Assembly: GCA_029204225.1 (NCBI GenBank)
Contig: CM055100.1
Coordinates: forward strand, 11,238,769-11,302,768
Origin: Diphasiastrum complanatum
Taxonomy: Eukaryota > Streptophyta > Lycopodiopsida > Lycopodiales > Lycopodiaceae
DNA length: 64,000 bases
Direction of reading: 5' to 3'
Shown: positions 12,146 to 21,748 of the stretch, piece by piece
Layout of the letters: each line of letters starts with the position of its first letter
Position numbering within the stretch: position 1 is the first letter of the stretch
Translations under genes and position numbers: made by a program
The notes under the pieces: model-generated
Told to the model about the DNA's origin: nothing
The model's input: only the letters and a program-made list of their open reading frames with translations
The model's database searches: none

Positions 12146-12194
12146 GCCAGAAATCCATATCCACCGACTGCCAACCATCTGTAATACTCGCCAT
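12146..12194 (-). CDS. HD2/FKBP53-type gene, exon 1 with start codon
   Basis: Two in-frame ATGs are possible. The upstream one (12194) gives MASITDGWQSVD before a second Met at 12158. Starting at 12158 gives MDFW, the usual beginning of HD2 proteins, so I favour the inner start; the upstream codons may be read or may be leader. The exon ends in phase 1 (TGG C) at a consensus GTAAGT donor. It is preceded by an AACCCTAATTT leader motif and a TATA-like box, so this looks like the true 5' end of a transcribed gene. Confidence 0.55.
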
Positions 12195-12391
12195 TTACAG
12201 TCAACAATCACTTCTAATTGATTCTGAAGGTGGACAAAAGGAAGCTAAGAGCTACCAAAACAAGGAATCCTCTAAAGTGGAAGCACCATCGCCAACCTGG
12301 CTCACCCCAATGGCCGGTATACGAAATTAGGGTTTAGAAGAAAATAACCATCGTGGACGATCACTGAATTATAGTAGCGTTTGGTCGGTTT

Positions 12392-12405
12392 ATAATATTA
12401 TATAG
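12392..12405 (-). promoter_or_regulatory. Candidate TATA box for the HD2-like gene
   Basis: On the minus strand CTATATAATATTA lies about 200 bp before the start codon and about 60 bp before the AACCCTAA leader motif (near 12330-12340). Spacing suits a plant core promoter. Support is positional only. Confidence 0.4.
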
Positions 12406-12592
12406 TAACGATTATACAATGTGACAAGTTTTTTTGTATATTAAGAATGGAACCAAGGATTACTCCCAAATTCCCAAGACTCTTCTCCCCACCGTAAAAT
12501 TAGTTTTTAAATTTTTACAAAAGTAAATGGTGATGTCTCACAGAGCGTAATTTGTGGGGCAAAATTTTTTTTACAAGCACTTTTTGGACATT

Positions 12593-12664
12593 GGAAGGTG
12601 CACGTAAAAAAATTTACTTTTTTTTACATGCACCTTCCGCCCGGAAGGTGCGTGTAAAAAAAAA
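12593..12664. repeat. Three-arm foldback repeat (GGAAGGTGCxxGTAAAAAA units)
   Basis: The unit GGAAGGTGCACGTAAAAAAA (12593-12612) is followed by its reverse complement (12618-12638) and then by a further forward copy with two changes (12643-12664). A related ACAAGCAC stretch lies just before. The arms can pair into a long hairpin, so this may be the end of a small foldback or MITE-type element. I saw no clear target duplication. Confidence 0.6.
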
Positions 12665-12719
12665 TTACGTCAAAAACAAAAATGTAAAAACAGAATTCAC
12701 AAAAGGGAAGGCTCCTCGT

Positions 12720-12792
12720 CCCTTCCGCCCCCGGAAGACTGTGCGCCCTCGAGCCTCCACACTCGGACGCACAGTCTTCCGGGGCGGAAGGG
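12720..12792. repeat. GC-rich perfect-stem hairpin
   Basis: Left arm 12720-12745 and right arm 12768-12792 are reverse complements over 25 bases with a single extra C in the left arm, around a 22-base loop. It is far more GC-rich than its surroundings and abuts the BAP31-like coding fragment exactly. It is either an inserted foldback element or the edge of one. Confidence 0.75.
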
Positions 12793-12802
12793 CCTTGGAC
12801 GC

Positions 12803-13093
12803 ACCCATCAAGCATGCTTCCTGAATCTGGGTCTTTAATATGAACTGATCTCCATGTGATGCTTGATCATACTTTTTCCGATTTTTTTGAATCGTGTGGA
12901 TGCGGAATATCGTAGAAGCCAGCATGACCAACAGAGTGGCAAAGATCATAAGTCCAATAGTAGTTCCTTTACTTGTTTTAAGCAGATTCAGGGCTCTTCT
13001 TGGCATCTTATAGAGCGGCGGGAGGTTGCTTGCTAATAGGAGTGCCATGCTAGCTTCCAGGGCAACGACACTGGCCGAAATGGTCAACATCAT
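12803..13093 (-). pseudogene. BAP31-like ER membrane protein, N-terminal fragment
   Basis: An open stretch of 97 codons with two strongly hydrophobic segments (residues about 3-24 and 44-64), separated by a basic loop, then DQFILKTQIQEACLMG. The layout of hydrophobic N-terminus, PPL..MPRRALNLLKT loop, second membrane span and a late LLEASLMG-like motif recalls plant B-cell-receptor-associated-protein-31-like proteins, ER membrane proteins with sorting roles. A third span should follow. Instead the frame runs into the GC-rich hairpin. A GTGCGT at the boundary might be a splice donor, so it may be a first exon and not a truncation. Assignment is by pattern memory only. Confidence 0.45.
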
Positions 13094-13109
13094 CCCTAGA
13101 ACTAGCTCT

Positions 13110-13262
13110 CACTGAAGACAATAAGACGCTTGATCTTTGTTATGAGAGATCAGCAGCAAGCGCAAGCTTTCCTTTAGCATCTGCATGATTAGTAGAAAGC
13201 CGACAACAAAGATGATTGTACCGAACAATAAGGAAGAGCTATACCCTTGAAGCTTCTTCCTT
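13110..13262 (-). pseudogene. Short membrane-spanning coding fragment
   Basis: The minus frame reads YSSSLLFGTIIFVVGFLLIM and continues into a Leu-rich helix, then a TGA 24 bases before the BAP31-like start and in the same frame. It may be an upstream part of the same gene or a neighbouring relic. No family recognised. Confidence 0.3.
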
Positions 13263-13357
13263 CCTCCTGGCTTAACCCCCACTCTACTTTACCCAATACC
13301 CACCTCCCCACTGCCAACACTCACCATCCCCAGGATCAACAAAGGTGAGCAATGTCT

Positions 13358-13520
13358 GCCAATAACCATCTGCCATCTCCACTGTCCACAACTTCACATA
13401 CATAAGACTGTGATCTCCATATCCATAGCCTTTTCACTGGATCCATAGCCAATAACTATCTGCCATCTCCATTGTCCACAACTTCACATACATAAGACCA
13501 TGATCTCCATATCCATAGCC
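13358..13520. repeat. Tandem duplication, 90-bp period
   Basis: GCCAATAACCATCTGCCATC at 13358 recurs at 13448 with one change, and similarity continues for about 75 bases (dates by only a few substitutions). A second, looser duplication (TAGTAGGTAATTTTAG units near 13616 and 13680) lies downstream. Confidence 0.8.
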
Positions 13521-15370
13521 CATCTGCCATAGCCTTTTCAACTCCCACTAGAATTACTAAAATTTATTAGAATGGATGTGACACCATGGCCAGGAGCAGC
13601 AGCAACACAGAATCCTAGTAGGTAATTTTAGATGTATAGAATCTTGAAACATGCTCTAATATAGCTCTACTCAATAGTAGTAGGTAATTTTAGGTGTATG
13701 GAATCTTGAAACATGACATGCATGTACACACCTTTCCTATCAAACTTGTGGTGTACATCAAAGAAAGTGCTCCTTCATCCATAGGAATAACGGATGGATA
13801 ATAGACTTTTTTGCAGTTTTAGATCCATAGCTCACTAATAAAATACTCTCTGAAATATTGATATCTCAAAAAGCTTGTAAAATGCAACAAATTTTCATTG
13901 TTTAATTTAGTTAACGTCATCAATATAACATCAATTCAAAGGATAAACAATGGATTGTTTGATAAAGGGTGTCGTCAAGTGAATAATAGTAAAATATGAA
14001 CACTTATTAATTGTAAACCTCTCAAAAATCCCCCCCTAAACAAGCTTAGTGATTGGGATAGTTAGAGGATACCCCAATATGTGGAGTCAAACTACAATAA
14101 TCTTTTGGGATCAATATTCTAATTTTCTACCAAACGATTGTTATGGAGCATATAGTCTACCAAATCTTTACAAAGAAATCCCAAATGTTAGTGATAGCCT
14201 TTAAATGGCCGGTATAGGCAAGAGCAATATGTATGAAGGGATTGATATTTTGATCTCATAATGAAATACACAATATCACCTTGATAACACCAACTCATTA
14301 TATAGCAATGAGGAGAGCAAACGGAAACAAAGGCGAGATTTACGACTTTCACATGTAGTAGTTTGAGGTAACATCCTAAGTTAATAGGAATTAATATCCT
14401 CTAAAATAAATAGAAATATTTGTACAACATTGAGCATAAATTGTCTACAACGGTATAGGTAGCACAACCTTTATGAATTGAGAGATGACTGGTTTCAAAT
14501 GACATACTCCATCATGAGGAAGACCAAGATAAGGAAACTCTCCATAAACTGCAAATTATAAAGTAAAACACAAGGAAGAGCTATGCGCAAATGTTGATGC
14601 ATTGAGCATAAACAAAAAAGTTTAAAAACTTGAATCACTCATGTGCCAACATAATATACACCTATCCTTCCAATATGTAACAACTATATATGGCACACAC
14701 TTGGATCATGTATGGACAACTTACAAAATTCAAGGAATTTATCTGGATCTACATATGCTCTCATTTGTGATACCAGCCAAGTATCAACATAAGCAGATTT
14801 TGAGCATTCCAAACTAGTATAAATCAGACTGGAATAACAAAATTGATACCAATCGGTTATCAACCCGGGTATATGTTCAAAATTCACCCGGTGATGGTTC
14901 AAAGATGTGGTAATGTTGCAAGATAATATGAACCCATTGTGTCGGCAATGTTACAGGTTCTCTCTCTATGCTAGTTCCAAATCACTAAACTGTTGACTCT
15001 GAAAGTGTTTTTTGAAAATTAAACTGAAACCTTAGGCATAATCAAGCAACAAAATGCATAATAAGGTAGCAAAGGTCATGAAACAAACGGATGGACAAAT
15101 AACCAGTTTCTATAGTTTTTAATAACTGAGGTGCATTGTGCATTGTGCATTTGTAGGATCGATCTCTAAGAATTTCAAATACGTTGCTTTTTGAAGCAGC
15201 TGTATTTGTTTGACGCACTCGGATGTATAATTTCCTAGCTTTTCCATTACCTCCCTTCCGTTAGTTTTAAGTCCCAACATCTTTTTACAAGTGCAATCAC
15301 AACAGCTGCAATTAAACAAGAGTAGTAGGCTGCAGAAGCTCATGTAAACAGTCTAGAGATATAGTTTTTG
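13521..15370. other. Unassigned AT-rich intergenic sequence
   Basis: About 1.85 kb with no open frame above 75 codons and no motif I can assign. Apart from the small repeat near 13.6-13.7 kb I see nothing in it. Confidence 0.5.
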
Positions 15371-15379
15371 ATATACATG

Positions 15380-15472
<93 letters not shown>

Positions 15473-15474
15473 TT
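15371..15474. repeat. Compound microsatellite (TA)n(GT)n(GTAT)n
   Basis: A short TA run, about 31 GT dinucleotides (15392-15454) and then several GTAT units. The open frames through it on both strands are artefacts of the repeat. Confidence 0.97.
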
Positions 15475-16150
15475 ATATTTTTCCGACAAAGCAAAATATA
15501 AAAAACTTGCACTCTAATAATTATAAAAAACGTGGGTACAAGAGCTTGAAGCTAGCACAAATAGTAGGTGCAAAAGTGGCTTCAGTTGAGTTCGTTGATG
15601 ATAACTGGAAACTCGAAAAACTGAACTTGACTATTTACAACATAATGCCCGTAGGATGATAACCTGATCAATGTGCGTTGACTCCAATGTAGATATTCCT
15701 TGATGATTGGAAGTCAGATGATCAGTACATTGGAAATTGACATTAATCTACTTAATTAACTACATCCATCATTTCACAATGAATGTATGGATATAGGAAG
15801 TTGTTTAGCATTTTTCTGCTATCTATTCTTGAACAGTTTTTGGATCAATGAGATTATAATTGATATTTTCAGGTCTGAATACAAGTTGTATGGAATTCTA
15901 ACATTTCACATGTGCGAAAATCAGAGTACTCCATTTCATTCTATCTCCTTGATGTTAGATCCAAACGTAGTGACATTATAGCTTGTTGGAAATTAGAAGA
16001 GTCTACTTTCCAGGGCAATTGGTTTCAATTCATTTTGATGATCCTAGTAGGAGTTATTAGCTCTTAAAGAGGGGTAGGGAGAGACCCAAAACCTGAGTGG
16101 ACACTTTTTGAATTGATTATATTGCATGCATGGTTCAAAATTCATAGTTT
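15475..16150. other. Unassigned sequence
   Basis: No supported gene. Short open frames (15393-15659, 15787-15981) show no domains. Confidence 0.5.
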
Positions 16151-16154
16151 ATGT

Positions 16155-16795
16155 AATCAATCTAAGATAGAATTGGATAAGACAAGTTTGTGTTGTCATA
16201 GTCACATCATTTCACACAAAGGGGTTGTGTTTGAGTTGTATGTGTGTTTCTAGAGTGTTTTTCATTCATTTGAAACTCGTGGGAAAATTCGACATCTAAC
16301 TTGTAAGTGCTTCATCAGGTGATAGAGGCTAGATCCAAATTTAAAGTAATTGATTTTTTGTTGTGAGCTAGATCTCACATATTGTGTTGCATGATTTCAA
16401 TAGGTTGGATCAACATTGCATGTTAGATTCTAGATTGAAAGAGGAGCAACAATTCAATTCCATTTTGTTGTCTAATTACAAGGAGTCTTCACATTCATGG
16501 CACCTATAGGAGCTTTTTTCTTAGAAGCTAGTGAGAGACTAACTACCTCCAACTATTCAGTTTGGAAGGATAGAATAGAATCTTTGTTGGTTCTTTATGG
16601 TGTAATGGAAATTGTTAGGAATTGAAGTTGAACTGAAGCTTATGATGAGGCTCAAAGGTTCAAGAAAAGAGCAAGAATTGCCCTAAGGAGGTGAAAGTAA
16701 GGGCCTCTTTAAGAAATGAACCATTTCTTCACAGTGAAGAGACTTCCAACTTCAAGAATTTCTGGACCTTGGATCCCTTTCAAGACAATTTTTTT
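16155..16795 (+). pseudogene. Copia leader and gag N-terminus fragment (A/B family)
   Basis: The stretch 16155-16440 matches the untranslated leader of the copia element at 61.5-61.9 kb (shared GATAGAATTGGATA, CATTTCACACAAA and TAGGTTGGATCAACAT blocks). Gag follows from the ATG at 16497 with FLEASERLTTSNYSVWKDR, the typical copia gag start, and breaks at a stop after about 43 codons. The fragment ends abruptly at the hAT coding region near 16.79 kb. Neither LTR is present, so this is a piece brought next to the transposase by rearrangement. Confidence 0.7.
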
Positions 16796-16797
16796 TA

Positions 16798-18165
16798 ATG
16801 AAAATGAAGTCTGACACAGCTGGAGCTGTTATGGCTAGTAGTCAAGTGATGGAGCTCTTAGCTTCATTCAATCTCACTAACAAAATCATGGCATATGTGA
16901 AAGATGAAGGCGCCAATCTAGGAGCACTCACTGCTGCCCTCACCTCTGTGGTATCTTGTGTGCCTTTTCAACTTGAACATCCCTATGGAAGTGCATGTTT
17001 TGGTCATGCTATGTCAAAGGCATGCCAACATGCGACAAATGAAACTAAGGTATGTGTGGGCATGAGGGAGGTGAGTGTGAAGGATGCACAAGCTACCCTT
17101 CAAAAGACAATCACTTGGACCAAAAAATCAGGCAAGGGCAGACAAGAATGGGCAAAGGCATGCATAGATGCAGGGCTACGGCCTTAAAAACTTAAAACAC
17201 CGGTGAAAACACAATTTGCATCGAAGGTAGTCTTGTTTCAAGAAACGTTAGAGTATCGTGATGCAATCAACCTTTGCTATGGGCGACAAAGCTTGGCATT
17301 GCAATCTCGTGTCCCAAGCCTACAAACATGGGCGGTGGCCAAGGCAGTTACTAAAACCTTGAATCCAGTTGTTCATCAATGTATCATGAATCAATCTAGG
17401 GGGCATTGGTTGCTTTCTGATGCTTTGGCTGTGACACTTTCCTTGTGCGTGAAGATGCAACAAGATTATGCTCAAAGGGCCAATATTAAACCCCCCTTTG
17501 CAACTAGGAGATTTTGATTCTGAATTGGAATTTTTATGTGCCTGCATGCAAGTTGAAGGTGTTTCTATCCTACACCAATTTCTATCATTTGTAGTGTCGT
17601 TTATGCCCGATAAAGAACACAACATGTTATCTATCATGTTGGATCCTCGATACAAGGGCTTGGTGTTAATATCTGGCTATGTGGGTAGGAAAAGAGCAAT
17701 TCAAGTGGTTGTTGATTATGAAAACCATGTGGTGATTCCACTTTTGACCAGTGGTTTCAAATACTTGAATCCAGGTCGATACGAAAATTCTCTACCATAA
17801 ATTATGCCACTGGAGAACTCTTTATTTGGGTCAATTGCCTCGAATGAAGAGGCCACAACCGGGCTCCTCAAATCTGAACTGTCTATGTTTTGTCAACTTC
17901 TTGTAGATTCAGATGAGTGTAAGTGTGTTTTGGGCTGGTGGAAGGCTCACTAGGTTCAATTCCCTAACTTTGCTTTCCTTGCAAGGCAGATTCTGGGAAT
18001 TGTGGGCTCATTGAGCGCATCTTCAGCATTGTTGGAACTATAACCAGCCTGCGGCGATGTTGACTTGGCATTATAACCTTGACAAGTTGGTGCTGATTCT
18101 CAAGAATTAGTCAGACAATGTGCGGAGGGATTGTGATGTTGCAATGTCAGATGTCAAATAGTTTT
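16798..18165 (+). pseudogene. hAT-superfamily transposase pseudogene (3' two-thirds)
   Basis: Three frames in succession carry hAT transposase blocks: KIMAYVKDEGANLGALTAAL and CFGHAMSKACQHAT (16.86-17.05 kb), MLSIMLDPRYKGL (17.63-17.67 kb), and a C-terminal dimerisation domain with WWKAH..QFPNFAFLARQIL (17.94-18.0 kb) then LRRC and NLDKLVLILKN (about 18.05-18.1 kb). These correspond to the RNase-H-like core and hAT dimerisation segment of plant BED-type transposases. The N-terminal BED zinc finger is absent and replaced by copia gag. Stops and frameshifts (17187, 17517, 17800, and within the C-terminus) make it non-functional. I found no terminal inverted repeats or 8-bp target duplication. 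Confidence 0.85.
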
Positions 18166-18732
18166 TTTTGTATTAGAGGACATTTTGATTGATGACAATG
18201 AGGACCTTATTGCAGATGTAGGAATGGTTGAAGAAGAGGATTTCTCTTAAACTTAGTTTTTAATGTAATTTTTGTGTAGAATGATGTATGTTGCATGTTT
18301 CTTTTGAGATGCAGGACTTTTGCAACACAGGATATAGGAAAGGTACCAAGTATCAACCAATTAAACTAGAAACCATTTGGCATCATGTAAAGTTTTGATA
18401 TAAAGTTTTGTGATAACTGTGATAAAAGTTCAACCATATTTCAAGAAAACCCTATAAAGTGTCGTGCTTTTGCAATATTGTGAGTTAAAACAATGTTTAT
18501 ATAATTACTTTTTTAAGTTTGTTTTTTGGAGGAAAGCTAATCAGCTGTAGATAAAAACTGACAATGATTTGTATCATGCATTTAAGATTTATTGCTTTTC
18601 AAGAGCTTGATAAATTTAATATTGTCCGCATTTTTGAGTACTTGTGAGTTGCAATGCACAGATAGAGTGACAACAAATTTTCTGGTGCTACACTTTGTTG
18701 ACTTCCAACTGTAAGTAAAATTTTGCAAAGGC
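18166..18732. other. Unassigned sequence between hAT relic and element G
   Basis: AT-rich, no coding signature. It may contain the 3' untranslated part of the hAT element. The older copia into which G inserted must also begin near its right end, since G's target site is followed on the other side by copia sequence. Confidence 0.4.
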
Positions 18733-18737
18733 CTTTA

Positions 18738-19897
18738 TGTTGGAAATCTCGGAAACGTCAGAACGCTTACCACTGATGGAAAAAATCTCTACGTCTCTGT
18801 GCGAGGATTCTGATGAAGCCCAGATGGAGCCGATCTGTCGGATAAGACTACTGCCTCAACCTGCGATCAGTCTTCCTCTGAACAGTAGATGGCTACTGCT
18901 AATCTGACTAGAAGTTTATGAACAGCAGATAATGTTGAGTAATTCAACAACGGAAAGATATCTACTTTAGCATGCATTCAAACATTATAGATCGCACATG
19001 TTACAGAACAGAGTATTGCAGAAATCGCTTCTATTATCGGAACTGAAAATTCACAAATTACAATTTCTGAGCACTGTCTATTTTCCAGATCAGCGCGTTG
19101 GCACAAGAGAGGTGTTCTCTCTCACGAGTAATGACTAGCTACTGCTAATCTATCAGCTCACTCCTGAGCTATCTTGAACTCTTACAGTTCTGTGTATTCT
19201 ATATATCTGCATATCTGCTTCATTGATCGTTTATATGATCAATCCAGAGATCTAATCAAATTAAAAGATCTAATCAAAAGAAAATACATTAGCCTTAAAC
19301 AAAACTGATTTTGGTTTCCTGTCATTGTCCTCCATGCATTAACCGCTTTCAGCCCGTTGCACACTGGCCTTCACGTTTTCGCTAAAGGACATTTTTGCGT
19401 CTTTAAGAGCAGTGTTGTCTTTTTAAGGGTAGGTGTCGCTTTTTCAAGGGTAGGCGTCGCCTTTTTAAGGGCAGGTGTCATTTTTTCCTGAAAGGCAAAA
19501 CATTTGATTTTAGGCCTAAAAATTTTTCTAAGACATTTGGAGACAGAGTCACTTTTCTAAGGGCAAGTGTCACTTTTTTCTGAAAGGCGAAAAAGCCGAC
19601 AATAGTCCAAGTAGGCCAAAAAACATTTCTAAGGCATTGAAAGACAGTGTCGTCTTTTTTGCAAAAATGCAAAAAATACAACAATGTCAGGAAATGTTGC
19701 CAGAGTTATTTTCTAAGTGTTTTAGATCTAAGGATGATTTTTTCTCATGACACAAAAATGCGAACTATGCGAGGAAACAGTTCAGAAATGCAGACTGTGC
19801 CAAACATAGTTCAAAATGCATAGTTGCTAAAAACAGCAAAGGAAAAACTAAGAAAAAATACTAAGGCTTTGAAAGATAGAAACTCTTAGTTTCTTCA
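18738..19897 (-). repeat. G 3' LTR
   Basis: 1160 bp, plus-strand reading TGTTGGAAATC to TTCTTCA. Its last third (about 19390-19690) is built of degenerate GTGTCGCTTTTT / AAAGGCGAAAAAGCC units. Confidence 0.88.
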
Positions 19898-21190
19898 ACT
19901 CCCTCTCAAAGCTGGTATTTTTCTGATTCCTAAGCTTGCACATTGCTTCTCAAAAATTGCCTTGTCAAGAGACTTCGTGAAGATATCAGCCACCATCTGC
20001 TTCGTTGGAACAAACTCGGTCTTCAGTCTATCTTTCTCAACCAGATCTCTTATCAGATGATATTTGATAGCAATGTGTTTCGTTCTAGAATAAAACACTG
20101 GATCCTTCGTCAAATGAATGGCAGATGTATTATCCATGAACAATAGCAGTGGCTCGTTGGAGTTCTCTCCCAGTCCCATCAAGGAACTGCTTGAGCCATG
20201 TAAGCTCGTTGGCCATCTTGGCTGCTGCAACATACTTTGCTTCATAGGATGATTGCACAGTTATGGTCTACTTCTTGCTGATCCATATCACAGTTGGTTG
20301 AGCTGCTATTGTGCATCCTCTTGGGACGCTCTTGCAATCATCTTTTAAGGCTGCTCAGCTTGCATCGTTGTAGGATTTGATCTGGAATCCTTTATGCTGA
20401 GAGAAATACAACCCATAATCCTTCATCTATTGAAGGTATTGCAGAATCCTTTTGGCTATCTTCCAATGTGTAGGGCCTAGATTGATGTTAAACTGGTTCA
20501 TTCTGAAAACTGTGTAGGCAATGTCAGGGCGTGTATTATCTGCATGAGTGATCCGATCAGCCTCCTATAGGGCACGTTCTGCATGGCTTCCTGCTCTTCT
20601 GCATTCTGCGAACAATCCTGCTTGGTCAAGATTGTTCCAGCTACCATCGACGTATTAGCTCCCTTGCAGTCTGTCATCTAGAAATCGTCAATGATTTTTT
20701 GGATGTATCTTGACTGGTGAAGATACAGCTTCCCTTCATCAACATTTCTATCAATCTGCAATCCTAGGTAGCATCTTGCTTCCCCTAGGTCTGATATTTC
20801 AAAACACTGTGAAATATCATGCTTTACGTGAGCAATCAGGTCATCTCTTTTGGACAGTATCAAAGTGTCATCAACGTAGACAACAATGATTATGATTTCT
20901 CCATCTGTGACCTTTGTATAGACATTGTAGTCGGCCATCAATGGTTGAAATCCTAAGGATCAGAGGGTGTGATCCTTCTATCTATACCATAGCCTCGTAG
21001 ACTGCTTCAGTCCGTATATGCTTCTTTGCATTCGGCAGGCGTAGTTGGCAAAGCATGAGCAGATGAATCTTGGTGGTTGGTCCATATAGACCTTCTGATT
21101 CAACTTGTTGTGTAGGAAGGCGGTCTTTTCATCCACTATGTGGATCTTGAGATTGTATGTTGCTGCATATGCAAATAACAAGCATAAGGA
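19898..21190 (-). pseudogene. G reverse transcriptase and RNase H (copia), broken
   Basis: From 21181 down: NLKIHIVDEKTAFLHNKLNQ and IYGLKQS (reverse-transcriptase blocks, with the usual MDVxxAFLxG altered), VVYVDDTLILS with the catalytic YVDD near 20870, then SDLGEARCYLGLQI. RNase H follows (20245-19898) with LLFMDNTSAIHLTKD, RTKHIAIKYHLIRD and ADIFTKSLD, the normal copia C-terminus. Frame changes at 20.95 kb and 20.65-20.25 kb disable it. Confidence 0.85.
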
Positions 21191-21222
21191 TGAATGCTTT
21201 ACGGCTGGATAATACCATACTT

Positions 21223-21735
21223 CTAAGAGAAACCTTTTGCTAGCAATTTGGCCTTGTACTTTGATACGTTGCCATCAGGACAATACTTGTATTTGAAAAC
21301 CCATTTGCATTTTACTGCTTCAACCCATAAAAATTTTGATGTTTGTGAATAGGCCATCATAGACCTCGTAGCTTCCATGAGAGTCCAATTTCTCCTCTCT
21401 GTCACATCATTGTGCTGTGGTGTGTAGGCTGTAGTCTTCAAGTGAAGTATGTCTTTGCTGGTACAGTATTTTGCAAAGCATTTGGAGACGTATTCTCCTC
21501 CTCTGTCTGTTTGAGGAAGATAGGATGGCTACTGCCTTGTTGTTTCTTTCTCTCCATTTTCGTAGCTCTTTGCTAGTGGTTGTGGGCATTTCTTCTGTGC
21601 CATCAACCCAGGGCCATAGAAGGATCGTGTGGATCTTTGATTGAATGCTGCTAATGGATGCCATAGCCTGAATGGCTCTGATAGAACTCACGGTGGCTCT
21701 GGTAAGCCTTCTTGGCTCTAATAGAACTCACTGTG
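21223..21735 (-). pseudogene. G integrase remnant fused to reverse transcriptase by deletion
   Basis: One 72-codon frame (21441-21223) runs from the integrase catalytic block (YTPQHNDVTERRNWTLMEAT) straight into the start of reverse transcriptase (KCKWVFKYKYCPDGNVSKYK). Normally some 250 residues separate these, so an in-frame deletion joined them. The Glu of the DDE triad sits in VTERRN. A second frame (21691-21407) holds the preceding integrase part, frameshifted. The leader before it contains two extra copies of TGGCTCT-type sequence resembling parts of the primer site. Confidence 0.75.
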
Positions 21736-21747
21736 GCTCTTATACCA
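21735..21747 (-). promoter_or_regulatory. G primer-binding site variant
   Basis: On the minus strand TGGTATAAGAGCC, one base from the LTR: the initiator-Met site with one change (C to A). Confidence 0.75.
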
Positions 21748-21748
21748 C

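Noticed and set aside
12552-12824. 90-codon plus frame across the foldbacks
   Set aside because: It is made of the inverted repeats and has no independent support.
15312-15659. Open frames through the GT/CA repeat on both strands
   Set aside because: They are poly-Val/Cys or poly-Thr/His runs created by the dinucleotide repeat.
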